From: Notamacropus eugenii
Taxonomy: Eukaryota; Chordata; Mammalia; Diprotodontia; Macropodidae
DNA length: 64,000 nucleotides
Direction: 5' to 3'
Assembly (NCBI RefSeq): GCF_028372415.1
Contig: NC_092875.1
Coordinates: 407,169,239-407,233,238, forward strand
How positions within the stretch are numbered: position 1 is the first letter of the stretch; the number at the start of each line of letters is the position of its first letter. The notes under the pieces were generated by a model. It saw nothing but the letters and a program-made list of their open reading frames with translations, ran no database searches and was not told the DNA's origin. This document shows, piece after piece, positions 22,505 through 33,660 of the stretch. Both the position numbers and the translations under genes were made by a program.

Positions 22505-22601
22505 CCCTACCCCAATATATACTCCTGGGGGATAGAGCCTATCCTGCTTTTGTCTTGACATTCTCATTGTCTAGCACAGTACTTATCACATAATTGACTC
22601 T
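22505..22601 (+). mobile_element. L2/CORE-type tail fragment
   Basis: Contains 'gtctagcacagtacttatca' and 'gactcttaataaatga'. Confidence 0.5.
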
Positions 22602-22895
22602 TAATAAATGATTGTTGAAGTGAAGCTAGGCAGAGCAATGAATAGAATGCTGGGCCTGGAGTCCAGAAAACTCATCTTCCTGAGTTCAAATACGACCTCA
22701 GATACTTACTAGCTGTGTGATTCTGGACAAGTCACTTAATCCTGTTTGCCTTTGTTTCCTCATCTGTAAACTGATCGGGAGAAGGAAATGACAAAACACT
22801 GCAGTATCTCTGCCAAGAAATCCCCAAATGGGCTCACAAATTCAGTCAGATTTAACTGAAATGACTGAACAACAACAAATGCTTGTGGAATTGAA
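22602..22895 (+). mobile_element. MAR1-type SINE, full length, with target duplication
   Basis: Head 'ctaggcagagcaatgaatag' near 22626, body and tail to 'actgaacaacaacaa' near 22878. Flanked by a 17-bp imperfect direct repeat (starts 'aaatgattgttg' on the left and 'aaatgcttgtgg' on the right; 14 of 17 match). Confidence 0.86.
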
Positions 22896-23764
22896 TCGAA
22901 ACTAACACATTAAAGAAGGAAGAGGAAAGTAGAAAAGAATATTCCAGGCTAAGGGTGCAAAGATGCAGGTATGGGGGTGGAGAAGAATATGTATAGGAGA
23001 TGGCAAGTAGTCTAGTTTAACTGGAGTATAGAAAAATTGAAAGAGGGTAGTTTAGGGTCAAAATAACATCATAAATTCATAGCTATCAGAGGTCTTAAAG
23101 GCTGCCTAGCAATATCTCCTCATCTAGGAAAAATGGGAGATTCAAACAAATTAAGTGATTTTCCCAAAGTCCCATGAGTAATAAATGACAAAAGGCAGAA
23201 TTTGAACTCTGATTATTGATCCAGGAATCTTTCGTTGATAAATCAGAAAGATGGGATGGAACCAGATTGTTAAAATCTTGAACGTTAGAATTATGGTAAC
23301 AAAGAATTGGAAATTAAGTAGATGCCTATTGAATAGGAAATAGCTAAATATATTTTGGTACACTGATGTAAAAGAATATTAATGTGCTGGAAGAAATGAT
23401 GAAAATGATAAATATACAGCAAATCATGCAAGATTCACATGAAGCAATGCAATTAGTTTGAACCTTATTCAACAGGGTCTCCACTGAAGAAGAGTTTTGA
23501 GTAAAGGAGTGACATGATTAGATCTGTGATTAAGGAAGATTAAGTTTTAGGAGGACCTGACTACTAGTAGTCTAGTTAATTTACTAGGTTAAAGGATGAT
23601 GATTTTGTTCTGGCATTGAAACTGCATTTGAGAATTTGATCACTTACTCCTAATGAAAGGTACCCTAGTTCACTGGGGATATGAGCACACCCATCAAGTT
23701 AAATGGAAGTTTGAATATAATGGAAATATCCTACAACTTCCAGGGGAAAAATATCTTCTTTTTT
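22896..23764. other. Ancient repeat scraps, no gene
   Basis: 22915-23040 and 23460-23590 look like parts of an ancient L2-like element ('aggctaagggtgcaaaga', 'aaaggagtgacatgattaga'). 23060-23225 resembles a reversed MIR-like SINE. 23260-23450 is a worn L1 3' piece on the plus strand ('acaaagaattggaaattaag'). Confidence 0.42.
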
Positions 23765-24674
23765 TCCAGTAAAAATAAATTTTATTGATCTTTTTCATTT
23801 TTTTATATCACTAAAATTTCCATGTATCCTTCCTTTTAATTCCAGAGAGTCATCCTATACAACAAATATTTCCCAAGAAAAAAAATCAGCAAAACTGATC
23901 AATATATCAAAAAAGTTTGAAAACATGTATAATGAATCACAGCTGTATACCTCCCACCCCTGCAATTGAAGATTTATATCTCTTCTTTGAGGTCATATTT
24001 GTTCTTTGTCATTTTACAACATTCACTTTTGATTATTTCGTGTTTCTTCTGTTTCCATTGTAGTTATAGTGCACATTATCTTCTTGGCTCAACTTACTTT
24101 ACTGTGCATTACTTAATGTGAATCTTTCATGATTCTCTGTATATTTATCATTTTTATCATTTCTTACAGCACATTAATATTATTTTACATTGATGTACCA
24201 AAATATATTTAGCCATTCCCTAATCAATAGGCATCTACTTTTTTTCCAATTCTTTGTTACCCTAAAAACTACTACCATAAATATTTTAGTGTTCTTATCA
24301 GTGACAACTTTGGAGTATAAGCCTCCTAGTGGAATTTCTGGGTCGAAGAGTATAGACTCTCAGTCACTTTATGTACATAATTCCAAATTAATTTCCAAAA
24401 TAGTTGTACTGAATTACTCTCAACAGTGCACTAGTGTGCTAATCTTCCCATAACCCTTTCAACATTGACTATTCCCTAACTTTTGTTATCTTTTCTAATT
24501 TTCAGTGTATGAGATAAAACTTCAGGGTTGTTTTGACTTAGATTTCTCTTGTAACTAGTGATTTGGAGCATCCTTTCGTATGATTGGGTATAGTTTGCAA
24601 TTCTTTTGAGAACTATTTGTTCCTATTCTTTGATCATTTATTTATTGGACAATGGTATGTTGGTATTCAAGGAA

Positions 24675-25105
24675 GAGAAGCACCTATGGTAAGAAGGGTG
24701 CTTAGCTCATTTACCTTTAGTGTCCACCTGACACTCAACTGTCACTTGTGACTCTAAGAAGCTATAGCTTGCACAGTAACCACACTCAATAAAACCATCT
24801 CAGTAGATGGACTAAATAAGGTTAAGAGTCATAGACCTCAAAGCCATTGGTGAATTAGAGGAGTGTCTTCTCCAAGCATGTGAAGACTTCTTCCAAATGG
24901 GTGCTAAGGTCATCCACTTCATCACACACCAGTCATCTTGACTTTTGTCTTGCCACTGGAGGTCAATGATCCTTGAAGAGAGAATGAGGTTAATGATGTT
25001 GTGCAACTCTGCTTCACTTAAATCCAGTTCATGAACAGGTCAAGACATTACCCTGTTGTGTCATTGGTCCCTACTAAAATAAAGGATAAGCAACAGCAAT
25101 TGGCA
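24675..25105 (+). mobile_element. RTE-tailed element (RTE LINE 3' end or MAR4-like SINE)
   Basis: Second half shares the order 'cagtcatcttgac', 'ccactgga', 'gttgtgcaactctgcttcac' and tail 'ataaaggataagcaacagca' with the MAR4-like SINEs in this window. The first half, with 'tagtgtccacctgacactca', looks like an RTE LINE 3' region. Inserted in the old L1. Confidence 0.52.
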
Positions 25106-25654
25106 ATCTTTTAGATAGATAAACACATATTTATATATAATGTATGTATAGATCTCTGTCTCCATCTCTCTCTCTCATTCTCTCTGTTGTTTATATATTT
25201 TGGAGGACAAACCCTTGTTAGGGAAGTTTGATACAAAGATTTTTCCCCTCATTCAATTATTTGTTTTCTTATAGGTGCATTAATATTATTTGAATAAAAG
25301 CTTTTCAATTTAATACAATCAAATTTATCCATTTTATCTTTTGTAATTGCCTCTATCCCCTGCTTACTGAAGAATAAATCTTCTACCCATAGCTGTGAGT
25401 GTTACATGATCAGATTCTCTTCTAAATTTTTATGATATAATCTTTAGAACATGTTATAGAATATGGTGTAAGGTGCTGGTCTAATGCTAATTTCCTCCAG
25501 ACCATTTACTGGTTTCCTCAGAAGTTTGTTTTTTTTTTTAACCAAATAGGGGGCTCTTTCTTTAATTTCCCCTCCCAGTTTGATTTTTTTTTAAATTAAA
25601 GCGGCCATTCCTTGAGTAACTACTTGAAGAAGCCTATTCATTGAATGATTATAT

Positions 25655-25885
25655 CTCATTCAAAGTGAGAATGTGATTAGCCCTCAGCCTGAAAGGGCCA
25701 GGGTCTCACATTACATCCTGATGAATATCTGGCCACTGGACCTAGATGGCTCAGGAGAAGAAAGTGAGGCTGGTGACCTTGCACAGCTCTCCCTCACTCA
25801 AATCAAAGTCAACTGCAAGTCATCTCATCCTCTTGATGTCATGATCCTCTTCGAGAACAAAGGACAAACACAATAACAACAACAA
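25655..25885 (+). mobile_element. MAR4-like SINE with RTE-type tail
   Basis: Body 'gaatatctggccactggacc', 'gctggtgaccttgcacagct' and tail 'gatcctcttcgagaacaaag' followed by (AAC)n. Nested in the old L1. Confidence 0.68.
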
Positions 25886-27880
25886 CAATAACATTTTCCA
25901 GTTTATCAAACGCTAGTTATTGAGTTCCATCATTTCAGATTCTCCCTTGTCTAATATGTTTCACTGATTGATTTCTATTTTTAACTAGTAGCAAATTATT
26001 TTACTAATTACTGTTCAGTAGTATAGTTAAAGATCCAACATTGCTGGACTTTTTTTTTTGCCATTTCTTTTCATTATTTCTCTTGAAATTCTTGATCTTT
26101 TTGTCTTCATATGAATTTTTATAAAGTAATATTTTGGTCGTTTAATTGGAATGGCATTGAATAAATAAATTTAGTTAGTATTTTCATTTTTCATATTGCC
26201 CCATTCTAACCATGAGAAATTAATATTTTCCCAGTTATTTAGATCTGTCTTTCTGCAGTGATCTGTAGTTGTATAATTTTTGAGTGTGTATTGGCAGGTA
26301 GACTTTAAAGTTTTTTATATTATATATACATATTATATATATTTATATTCTGTAGTAATTTTAAATTGAGTTTTTCTGTTTCTTCATTCTTGGTTTTATT
26401 CATACTATGTAGAAATACTGGTGATTTGTGAGGAATTATTCTGCATCCTGAATGTTTGCTGATGTTATTATTTTAATTAATTTTTAATTAACTCTTTGGG
26501 GTTCAACTCACTATCATATAATTTACAAAAAATGATAATTTTTAAAAAATCTTCTTTACCTATGCTTATTTCCTCAATTTATTTTTTCTTGTTTTATTGT
26601 GATAGCCAGAATTTCTAGTCAAATAGAAGTGATGACAATGGACATCCCAGTTTCAGTCCTGAATTCATTGGAAAGGATTCTAGTTTATTTCTATAACATA
26701 TGGTAATTCTTAGTTTTAGATATATGCTATTTTTCATGTTGGGGAGAGGTCTATTTATTCCTATGTTTTCTAGTGTTGTTTTTTAAAATAGAAATGAGTG
26801 TCATATTTTGTCAAAAGTTTTTTTCTCAATCTATTGACATAATCCTATCATTTTTGTTTAACTTTTTATCAACATGATTTGTTAAGTTTGTGGTTTTACT
26901 AACATTAAGTCAACTTTGCATTCTTTTTATAAATCCAACCTAGTCATAGCATTCAATCTTTGTAATATTTTAAGAACCTTTCTACTAATGTTTGATTTTT
27001 AAAATTTGTACCAGTGTTCCTTAAGAAATTTTTCTGTTTTGACATTCACTAGTTTATTTATCAAGACCATATCTGCTTCACAGAAAGAATTTGGTACAAT
27101 CTTCTCCCCTCCACTACCATCTTTTTTTTTTTTTTTTGGCTATTTTTGCAAGCAGTTTATGTCATCATAGAATTAATTGTTCTCTGAATATTTGACACAA
27201 TTCACTTGTGAATCCATTTGGTCCTGTAGTTTTTTCTTTGGAAATTCCTTTATGGCATGTTCAATTCCTTCCTCTAAAATTAGGTTGTTTAAATTCTCTA
27301 TTTCTTGTTCTGCTAATTTGGATATTTTATGTTTTTGTAAATATTTATTTATTTAAGTTGTTGGTTTTGTTGGCATGTAGTAGAGCAAAACAGTTTCTAA
27401 TAATACTTTTATTCATCATTTGTTGTGAATTTTCATTTTTCATTTTGATACTGGTAAACTGGTTTTCCTTTTGTTTCTTTTTAATCAAATCAATTAATTA
27501 ATGGTTTATTTATTTTAGCTTTTTAAAAAATAGCTCCTGGTCTCATTTATTAATTCATTTTTTGTCTCCAATTTTATCTCTCTTTTTAAATTTTCAAGGT
27601 TTTTATTTTGGTGTTTAAATGAAGTTTTGTAAGCTGTTGGTTTTCTACTATTTTTAGTTGCATTCTTAATCATTAATCTTTTCTTTCTCTTTTTGTTAAT
27701 CAAGTGTTTAGAGATACAAATTTCATGCTAAGTAGTGCTTTGCCTGTATCCCCAAATTTTGGAACTTAGTTTGTTATTAATATCTTTAATGAACCTATGT
27801 CTTTTCTTTGATTTGTTCTTTGACCATTTAGTGTTTAGTTAACTGATTTTTAAAGCTTTTTCAATAGCTCTTTATTCTTG

Positions 27881-27946
27881 CATTTGCAGAGTGCGCATTT
27901 GCAGAGTGCGCATTTGCAGAGTGCACATTTGCACAGTGCACATTTT
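27881..27946. repeat. 15-bp minisatellite, 4.3 copies
   Basis: Unit 'catttgcagagtgcg' repeated four times with one or two changes, then a partial unit. It lies inside the old L1. Confidence 0.95.
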
Positions 27947-28564
27947 ATTTTTTAAATAAATATCTCATTTAATCTTTTATTTAATATAATTCTATTGCAT
28001 TATCAGTAAAGAATGTTTGTAATAATTCTGGGGTACTTTTGCATTTAGGAGTTTTTTATGTCCTAAGACATACCTGAAAAGGTGCCATGCATAACTAAGA
28101 AATAAGTATAATCTATTTTCAGTATAAGTATAATTTAATAATAATTATTGAATAATATAATAATTATAATTTAATAAGTATAATTTCTATTTTCATTCAA
28201 AAATTTCCAGATGTCTATCATGCCTAATTTTTCTAAAATTTTGTTTATTTATTAATTAACTTCTTTCTTCTTTATTTTTTGGTTAGATTTATCTAGGGCT
28301 GATAGAGATATATTGAGGTCTCCCATTATTATAGTTTTACCATCTATTTCTCTTTGTAATTCATTTAACTTTAAAAAAATATTTGGAAGCCATGACACTT
28401 AGTCTATATATGTTAGCTGTGCTAATATTGGTAGTTATTAGCTATAGCCTTACTGTTGCACTGAATATTCATTCTTTCAATATTGGAAAGACAGGTGAAA
28501 ACACTATAGATATTGTAAGTTCCTGACAGTGCTGAACATGTAATTTGTTAAGCAATTTTTTTTT

Positions 28565-28690
28565 CAACATACAGAAAGTGAGGTTGGTGTCCTTACACAG
28601 CAAAACAAAGTCAAGTGCAAGTCATGTCATCATTTCTCTGATGTCATAGTCTTCTTCAAAAATGAAGGATAAACACACAGACAGACTGTA
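28565..28690 (+). mobile_element. MAR4-like SINE, 5'-truncated
   Basis: Contains 'aagtgaggttggtgtcctta', 'gtcaagtgcaagtcatgtca' and tail 'aaaaatgaaggataaacaca'. Confidence 0.62.
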
Positions 28691-28744
28691 CAACATACAT
28701 ACTCTACAGAGAAGCTGGACCATGGAATTTTTATTCCTTTCAGG

Positions 28745-28945
28745 ATGGAAGAAAAAGTATTTTGGATGTGGAGTCAAATGACCCAAGTTCTAGTCCTGGC
28801 TCTGACACCTTATCTGTATAACTATGGATATGCCACTTAACACTTTTGTGCCTCTGTTTCTTCATCTGTAAAATAGAGGAGGGGTAAGATGGACAAAATG
28901 ATGTCAGATCCCTTCCAGCTATCCTTTAAACCTCTGGTCCCATGA
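28745..28945 (+). mobile_element. MIR-type SINE
   Basis: Contains 'ggatgtggagtcaaatgacc', 'tctgacaccttatctgtata', 'gtttcttcatctgtaaaata' and 'gatcccttccagctatcc'. Confidence 0.6.
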
Positions 28946-29217
28946 GTTTAAGTATAAATGAGTTTTTAAAACACCACTACACATATGACCTAATTTTTTT
29001 TTGGAGGGGGAGAATAATTTAGTAAATGAACTTCTGGCAAAGAAGATATTTGAACAAAGAATTTGGATTTCTAGATCATGACTTTTCAAATTAGGTTGAC
29101 AGACTCCTGGTCAGAGATGGAGGACTCAAACAAGGACTGGTAAAAATGTTTTTGCTGGTTGTTTTGCATATCTAATTAAAAGAAATTTAAACTCAAAAGG
29201 GTAGGATGGGAAGACTA

Positions 29218-29311
29218 CATGTATGTGTGTGTGTGTATGCATGTGTTATATATATGTATGGATGATGACATGTATATATGTGTGTATATATATTATATAT
29301 ATATGTATGTA
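29218..29311. repeat. (TG)n/(TA)n simple repeat
   Basis: Mixed TG and TA dinucleotide runs of about 95 bp. Confidence 0.9.
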
Positions 29312-29329
29312 GGGAATGGTGATAAATTT

Positions 29330-30110
29330 TTATTTTACTTTTCAACTAACAAGCATTTTCTCCTCTCTTCTTCTCACCCTAACATGAAAAAAAGAAAAGC
29401 CTTTGTAACAAATATGCATAGTTAAGCAAAATAAAACCACACATTTGCCATATACAAAAACCAGATCTCTTTTGGAATACTGAGTTTATCACCTCTTTGT
29501 CCAAGTTCTTCAGTCTTTCAAAGTCATTTTTCTTTTCAGTGTCGTTATTGTACAAATTGTTCTCTTGGTTCTGCTCACTTTACTCTGCATTAGCTCATAT
29601 AAGTCTTCCCATGTTTTTCTGGAACCATCTTTTTATAGCACCATAATATTTCATTATATCCACGTATCCTACTTTCTTCATCCATTTCCCAATTGATAGA
29701 TAGCTCTTAATTTCCAGTCTTTTGCTACTACAAGAGACCCCTTATTAATGTTTTTGTACACGTGGACCTTTTCCCTCTTTCTTTGATTTCTCTAGGGTAT
29801 AAACCTGGTATTATGTCAAAAAGTATGCTCAGTGTAATAAATTTTGGGGGTACATTTGCAAAATGCTTTCCAGAATGACTGGACAAATTCACAGTGCCAC
29901 CAACAATGCACTAGCTTTTATGTTTTCCAGAAGCCCTACCAATATTTGTCATATTTTAGGGGGTCAACTTTACCAAATATGGCTTAGAAACCTTAGAGTT
30001 GCTTCAATTTGCAAAGTTTGGGGCTTTTAAAATATTGAATTTCTTCCTTTGAAAACTACTTGTTCATATCCTTTGACTATTTATCAAGTGGAGAAACTAT
30101 GTTAGATTTT
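29330..30110 (-). mobile_element. L1 LINE 3' fragment
   Basis: Plus strand reads 'tgctcactttactctgcatt', 'catttcccaattgatagata', 'cagtgccaccaacaatgcac' and 'tgttcatatcctttgactat', the reversed L1 3' UTR and ORF2 end. Confidence 0.75.
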
Positions 30111-30202
30111 TAAAAGAAATGTACAAAAAGTGGAAGAAAGGCCTGGTAGCAAAGAATGAATATGAGTGTGACATGGTCCTGTACAAATACAGTCAGGAGC
30201 AT

Positions 30203-30775
30203 TGAATTTAGGTTGTTCAGTGGATGAAGTGCTGGGCCTGGAGTCAGAAAGATCTGAGTACAAATCCAGCCTCAGACACTTTTACTAGCTGGGTGACCCT
30301 GAGCAAGTCATTTAACTTCAGTTTCCTTATCTGCAAAATGGGGATAATAATAGCACCCACCTCCCAGGGTTTGTTTGAGGTTAAAATGAAATAATTATAA
30401 AGCATCTAGTGTGTGTGTTCATCCTTCATTGGCGAAGAAGACCATGCCATCAGAGAAATGATGACATGACTTGCACTTGACTTTGTTTTGAGTAAGGGAG
30501 GGCTGTGCAGGTCACCAGCCTCACTTATCCTCCAGAGCCACCTGAATCCACTGACCAGATATTTATCAAGATGACTGGAGATGACCCAGGATGAGGCCAT
30601 TGGGGTTAAGTGACTTGCCCAAGGTCACACAGCTAGTGAGTGTCAGGTGTCTGAGGTGAGATTTGAACACAGGTCCTCCTGACTCCTGTACTGGTACTCT
30701 ATCCACTGCACCAACTAGCTGCCCTCTAAAGTATCTAGTACATAGTAAGTGATATATAAATGTTGACAATTATTA
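30203..30775 (+). mobile_element. CORE-SINE (THER1/MIR type), split by a MAR4-like SINE
   Basis: 30203-30410 is head and core ('tgctgggcctggagtcagaa', 'aaaatggggataataatagc'). The tail resumes at 30728 ('gtatctagtacatagtaagt') and ends near 30775. Confidence 0.75.
30411..30727 (-). mobile_element. MAR4-like SINE, full length (317 bp), with target duplication
   Basis: On the minus strand: head 'agggcagctagttggtgcag', a tRNA-like first part, a middle part with 'tggtcagtggattcaggtgg', and an RTE-type tail 'gccaatgaaggatgaacaca'. Flanked by a 12-bp direct repeat (30399-30410 'aaagcatctagt' and 30728-30739 'aaagtatctagt', one mismatch). Confidence 0.82.
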
Positions 30776-31014
30776 TTAAAGCTCTGAATGAGCTAAGGCT
30801 GTCAAGCAAAGGACAACAAAAAGTGCTATTTGAGATTTTAAAAAGCTACATTGGGAGAGAAAGGAGGATCAAAGAAGAGATATGATCTTTGCTTGGCATG
30901 GATTGGACTTTGATAAATAGAAGGAGAGAGAAGACAAAGCTGTTCGGTTTTTATTTGTTTCTGTTTTCTCTATATAGGAATGAGCTTTACACTGGAACAT
31001 GACAGAATTACTCA

Positions 31015-31135
31015 ATCAATCTACATTTATTAACTGCCTACTATGTGTTAAGCACTCTGCTAAACACTGGGGACAAAAAAAGAAGCAAAAGACAGTCTCC
31101 GCCTTCAAGGAGCTTGAATTTAGTGAACAAAAATG
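31015..31135 (+). mobile_element. L2/CORE-type tail fragment
   Basis: Contains 'taactgcctactatgtgtta', 'actctgctaaacactgggga' and 'ccttcaaggagcttgaattt'. Confidence 0.62.
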
Positions 31136-31204
31136 TCTAACAGGGAATTGATACTTAAGATATTTAAGGAGATAGTAAGAGAGCATGTTTCTGCCCTTGA
31201 TGAA

Positions 31205-32100
31205 TTCAAGTCAGTTAGCCCAGATAAACCACACCTTGAGATAGTAAAGGGACCTGCAGACATGTTTGCTGAGCCATTGTTGGGATATTTCAAAGATTAA
31301 TGAAAGAGGTATCATGAAATCTGAGGTCAGCTGTCCTGAACCTTTTTTTTTTTTTTTTAAGGCAAGAAGGCAGCGTGTAAAAAATATAGGCAAATGAGCT
31401 TGACTTTCATTCCTGGAAAAGGAATAAGAAATAGCTGACAAATATCAGAAAGTGAATCAGAGATCACAAAGAGCCAATGTTTAATCAAGAACAGATTATG
31501 CCAGATTAGCCTCATTTCCTTTTCTGACGAGATTACCCAAGTAGCAAAAGAGGGGAATTCCAAATAATGTTACAGTGGATACCACATTGGGTCTGGATCA
31601 AGAAGTCTCACCTTTCTGAGTTCAAATCTGACCTCAGATGCTTCCTAGCTGTGTGTCCTTGAGCAAGTCACTTAACTCTGTTTGACTCAGTTTTCTCATA
31701 TGTGAAACGACAGGGAGGAGAAAATGGCAAACCACTCCAGTATCTTTGTTAAGAAAACCCCAAATGGGGTCTTGAAGAGTTGTCTGAATTATTGAAGGGA
31801 ATACTGAGGATACAATTTACTTCTATTTTAGCAAAGATTTGGATATACTCTTTCATACATGTGGAGAAAATGTCAAGATATGAATTACATAATAGTCCAA
31901 TCAGTTGGATTACCATCTGTTGGCTGGTTGGATCCAAAGAGTAGTTACTAAATATCAGTGTAGCAGGTCTCCAGTGGAGTACCTTGGGGTTCTGTGCTGT
32001 GGCCTCGTGCTATTTTTATATTTTTATCCATGATTTGAATAAAGGTTGTTTACATATTAAATTTACTGATGACACAGCTGGAAGGGATTAAGCCTGTGAT
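31205..32100 (+). mobile_element. CR1/L3-type LINE, reverse-transcriptase region
   Basis: Follows the same family as 13496-15585 but further 5': 'caaatgagcttgactttcat', 'gccagattagcctcatttcc', then after the SINE 'tttagcaaagatttgg', 'tctccagtggagtaccttgg' (the V-P-x-G-S motif region) and 'tttactgatgacacagctgg' (the A/T-D-D motif region). Broken by indels and by the MAR1 at 31571-31790. Confidence 0.6.
31571..31790 (+). mobile_element. MAR1-type SINE
   Basis: Head 'agtggataccacattgggtc', body 'tgctcctagctgtgtgtcc'-like, tail 'aaaaccccaaatggggtc'. Nested in the CR1/L3 LINE. Confidence 0.82.
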
Positions 32101-32880
32101 TTCAATAGTATTGGGAACTCTTAAGTGAACTTCCTCTACAAACGTGACTCAGCATCCCTTCTGCTACTTAGGATCTTACGAGAGTTATCTAACACACAGA
32201 GAAGTTGTGACTTGCTCCAAAGTCACCCAGCTAGTTTGTGTCTCAGCCAGAACTTGGGACTCTGGTCTCCCTGGCAACTAAGGAGGTGAAGGTCTTTGAA
32301 TCAATGTAACAGAAAGATCAATTGAAGGAACTGGGAGTGTTTCCTCTGCAGCCAGAAATTTGAGGCAAAAGGAGGAGGGCAAGCACGGGGTGGGAATGGG
32401 CGGCAGAGGGAGGGAATGATCAGTGCAGAAGTATAGAGACAGGATATGGAGCATCTTGGATACACTAGGCCAGTATGGCTGGATTGTAGAGTTCGTGGAG
32501 GCGAGTAAATACAGGAGAAAAAGGGACCAGGCTATGAAGAGCTTTATTAAATTATATCTAGTAAGGTCACTTAGGATGAAAAAAACTCAAAGGAGCGGCT
32601 ACCAACTGGAGCCCCAGCTGGAATATTACAACATTTAATAATAATCCTAAAGTAGAAGACGCTAAGTTAGGAGATTCTCGCCTGTCTAAATAGATGCTCT
32701 GGGTGAGCGAGTCACATCGCATAACCGAAGTCAACCTGGGTTCTCTTACGTTTCACACCCCAAACTGAGGGCTCTCCAGACTTTGGCCCTCTCCTTGCAG
32801 GCCAGGTTGCGACCCAGAACTTCCATGTTGGGTATCCGCACCCCAGGACCCTCGGGTTACTGAGGTAACTCCTGGATACT
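32101..32880. other. Ancient repeat scraps upstream of CCNO, no gene
   Basis: 32115-32280 resembles a reversed MIR-like SINE ('gttgtgacttgctccaaagt'). 32320-32640 contains 'tggatacactaggccagtat' and 'gaccaggctatgaagagctt', resembling an ancient L2-like element. 32650-32880 is unique and grades into the CpG island. Confidence 0.45.
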
Positions 32881-33660
32881 CCCAAGCCCTGCCCCCAGCA
32901 GCTTTCCCTTCCCGGGGCTCAGTGGCGGTGTTTGCGCTGCTGCCAACTGCTCAGACCTGGGAGCGGTTCTTTAACCGGGAAAACGCGTCCCTCGCGCCAC
33001 GCTACAGGCTCGGCCCCAGAGCGGGGAGGGGCAGGAGGTGGGGGCGGGCCGAAGGAAGGGGCAGGAAGGGTACTTAGTCCTGCGCAGGCGGCCGGGAGAG
33101 CCTTTGCCACACGCGCGCGCGACCCTTGCTCCGGCTGAGTACCCGAGCGGTGGCAGCGGCGGCTGCGCAGCAGGTGGCACTATGGTCCCCGTGTTGCTCA
33201 GCTTCCCGACCCCCTCGAGTCCTGACAGCCCCGTGGATCGGTGCGAGGGTCCAGTCAGCAGCGAAAACCCTCGCGCCCCGGTGAAGAAGCGTCGGAGTCC
33301 ACGATGCCAGAAACAGCCTCCCCTGCAGCTCCGCGGGCTCCCGCGTCCGCTTTCTGGAGACTCGGCCGTGTGCGATCTGTTTGAATCGCCCTCCTCCAGC
33401 TCTGGCTCCGGCTCCGACTCCGGCTCCAGCTGCGGCTCCTGTTCGAATGATACCCACAGCCCGGCCCGTCCGGACCCGAGCTGCCGCCAGCCTGCCTACT
33501 CGGGACTTCTGAGCAACCCGCTGGACCTTCAGATCTTCCGAGACTATGGGCAGAGCTGCTACACCTTCCGCAAGGGGCTGGAGGGCCAGTTCCAACCGCG
33601 CGAGTTCCTGGCGCTGCAGCCGCAAGTGAGGCGTCCTCCCTTAGCCCCCAGCGCCGCAGC
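32880..33660. promoter_or_regulatory. CCNO: CpG island: CCNO promoter and exon 1
   Basis: GC and CpG content rise sharply from about 32880 and stay high to about 33660, covering the presumed CCNO promoter and first exon. No TATA box is evident. 'ccgggaaaacgcg' (32976-32988) and 'ctcgcgccac' (32991-33000) are weak E2F-like matches. The frame is open for 48 codons upstream of the start codon but has no ATG there. Confidence 0.75.

Larger units (their letters stand above)
23765..28560 (-). mobile_element. Old L1 LINE, about 4 kb, interrupted
   Basis: A long, very AT-rich minus-strand L1 from 3' UTR (23765) into ORF2. Recognisable pieces on the plus strand include 'gccattccctaatcaatagg' (24215), 'cccttgttagggaagtttga', 'ctgaattcattggaaaggat' (26660) and 'atcaacatgatttgttaag' (26870), the reverse-transcriptase region. 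All frames are broken. It carries insertions at 24675-25105 and 25655-25885 and an internal 15-bp minisatellite at 27881-27946. Its 5' edge near 28470-28560 is uncertain. Confidence 0.62.

Noticed and set aside
22375-25187. CRISPR-like or other regularly spaced arrays
   Set aside because: Only simple repeats are present and the DNA is a vertebrate nuclear genome.
29218-29425. 68-codon frame
   Set aside because: Largely made of the TG/TA repeat and the reversed L1 3' UTR.
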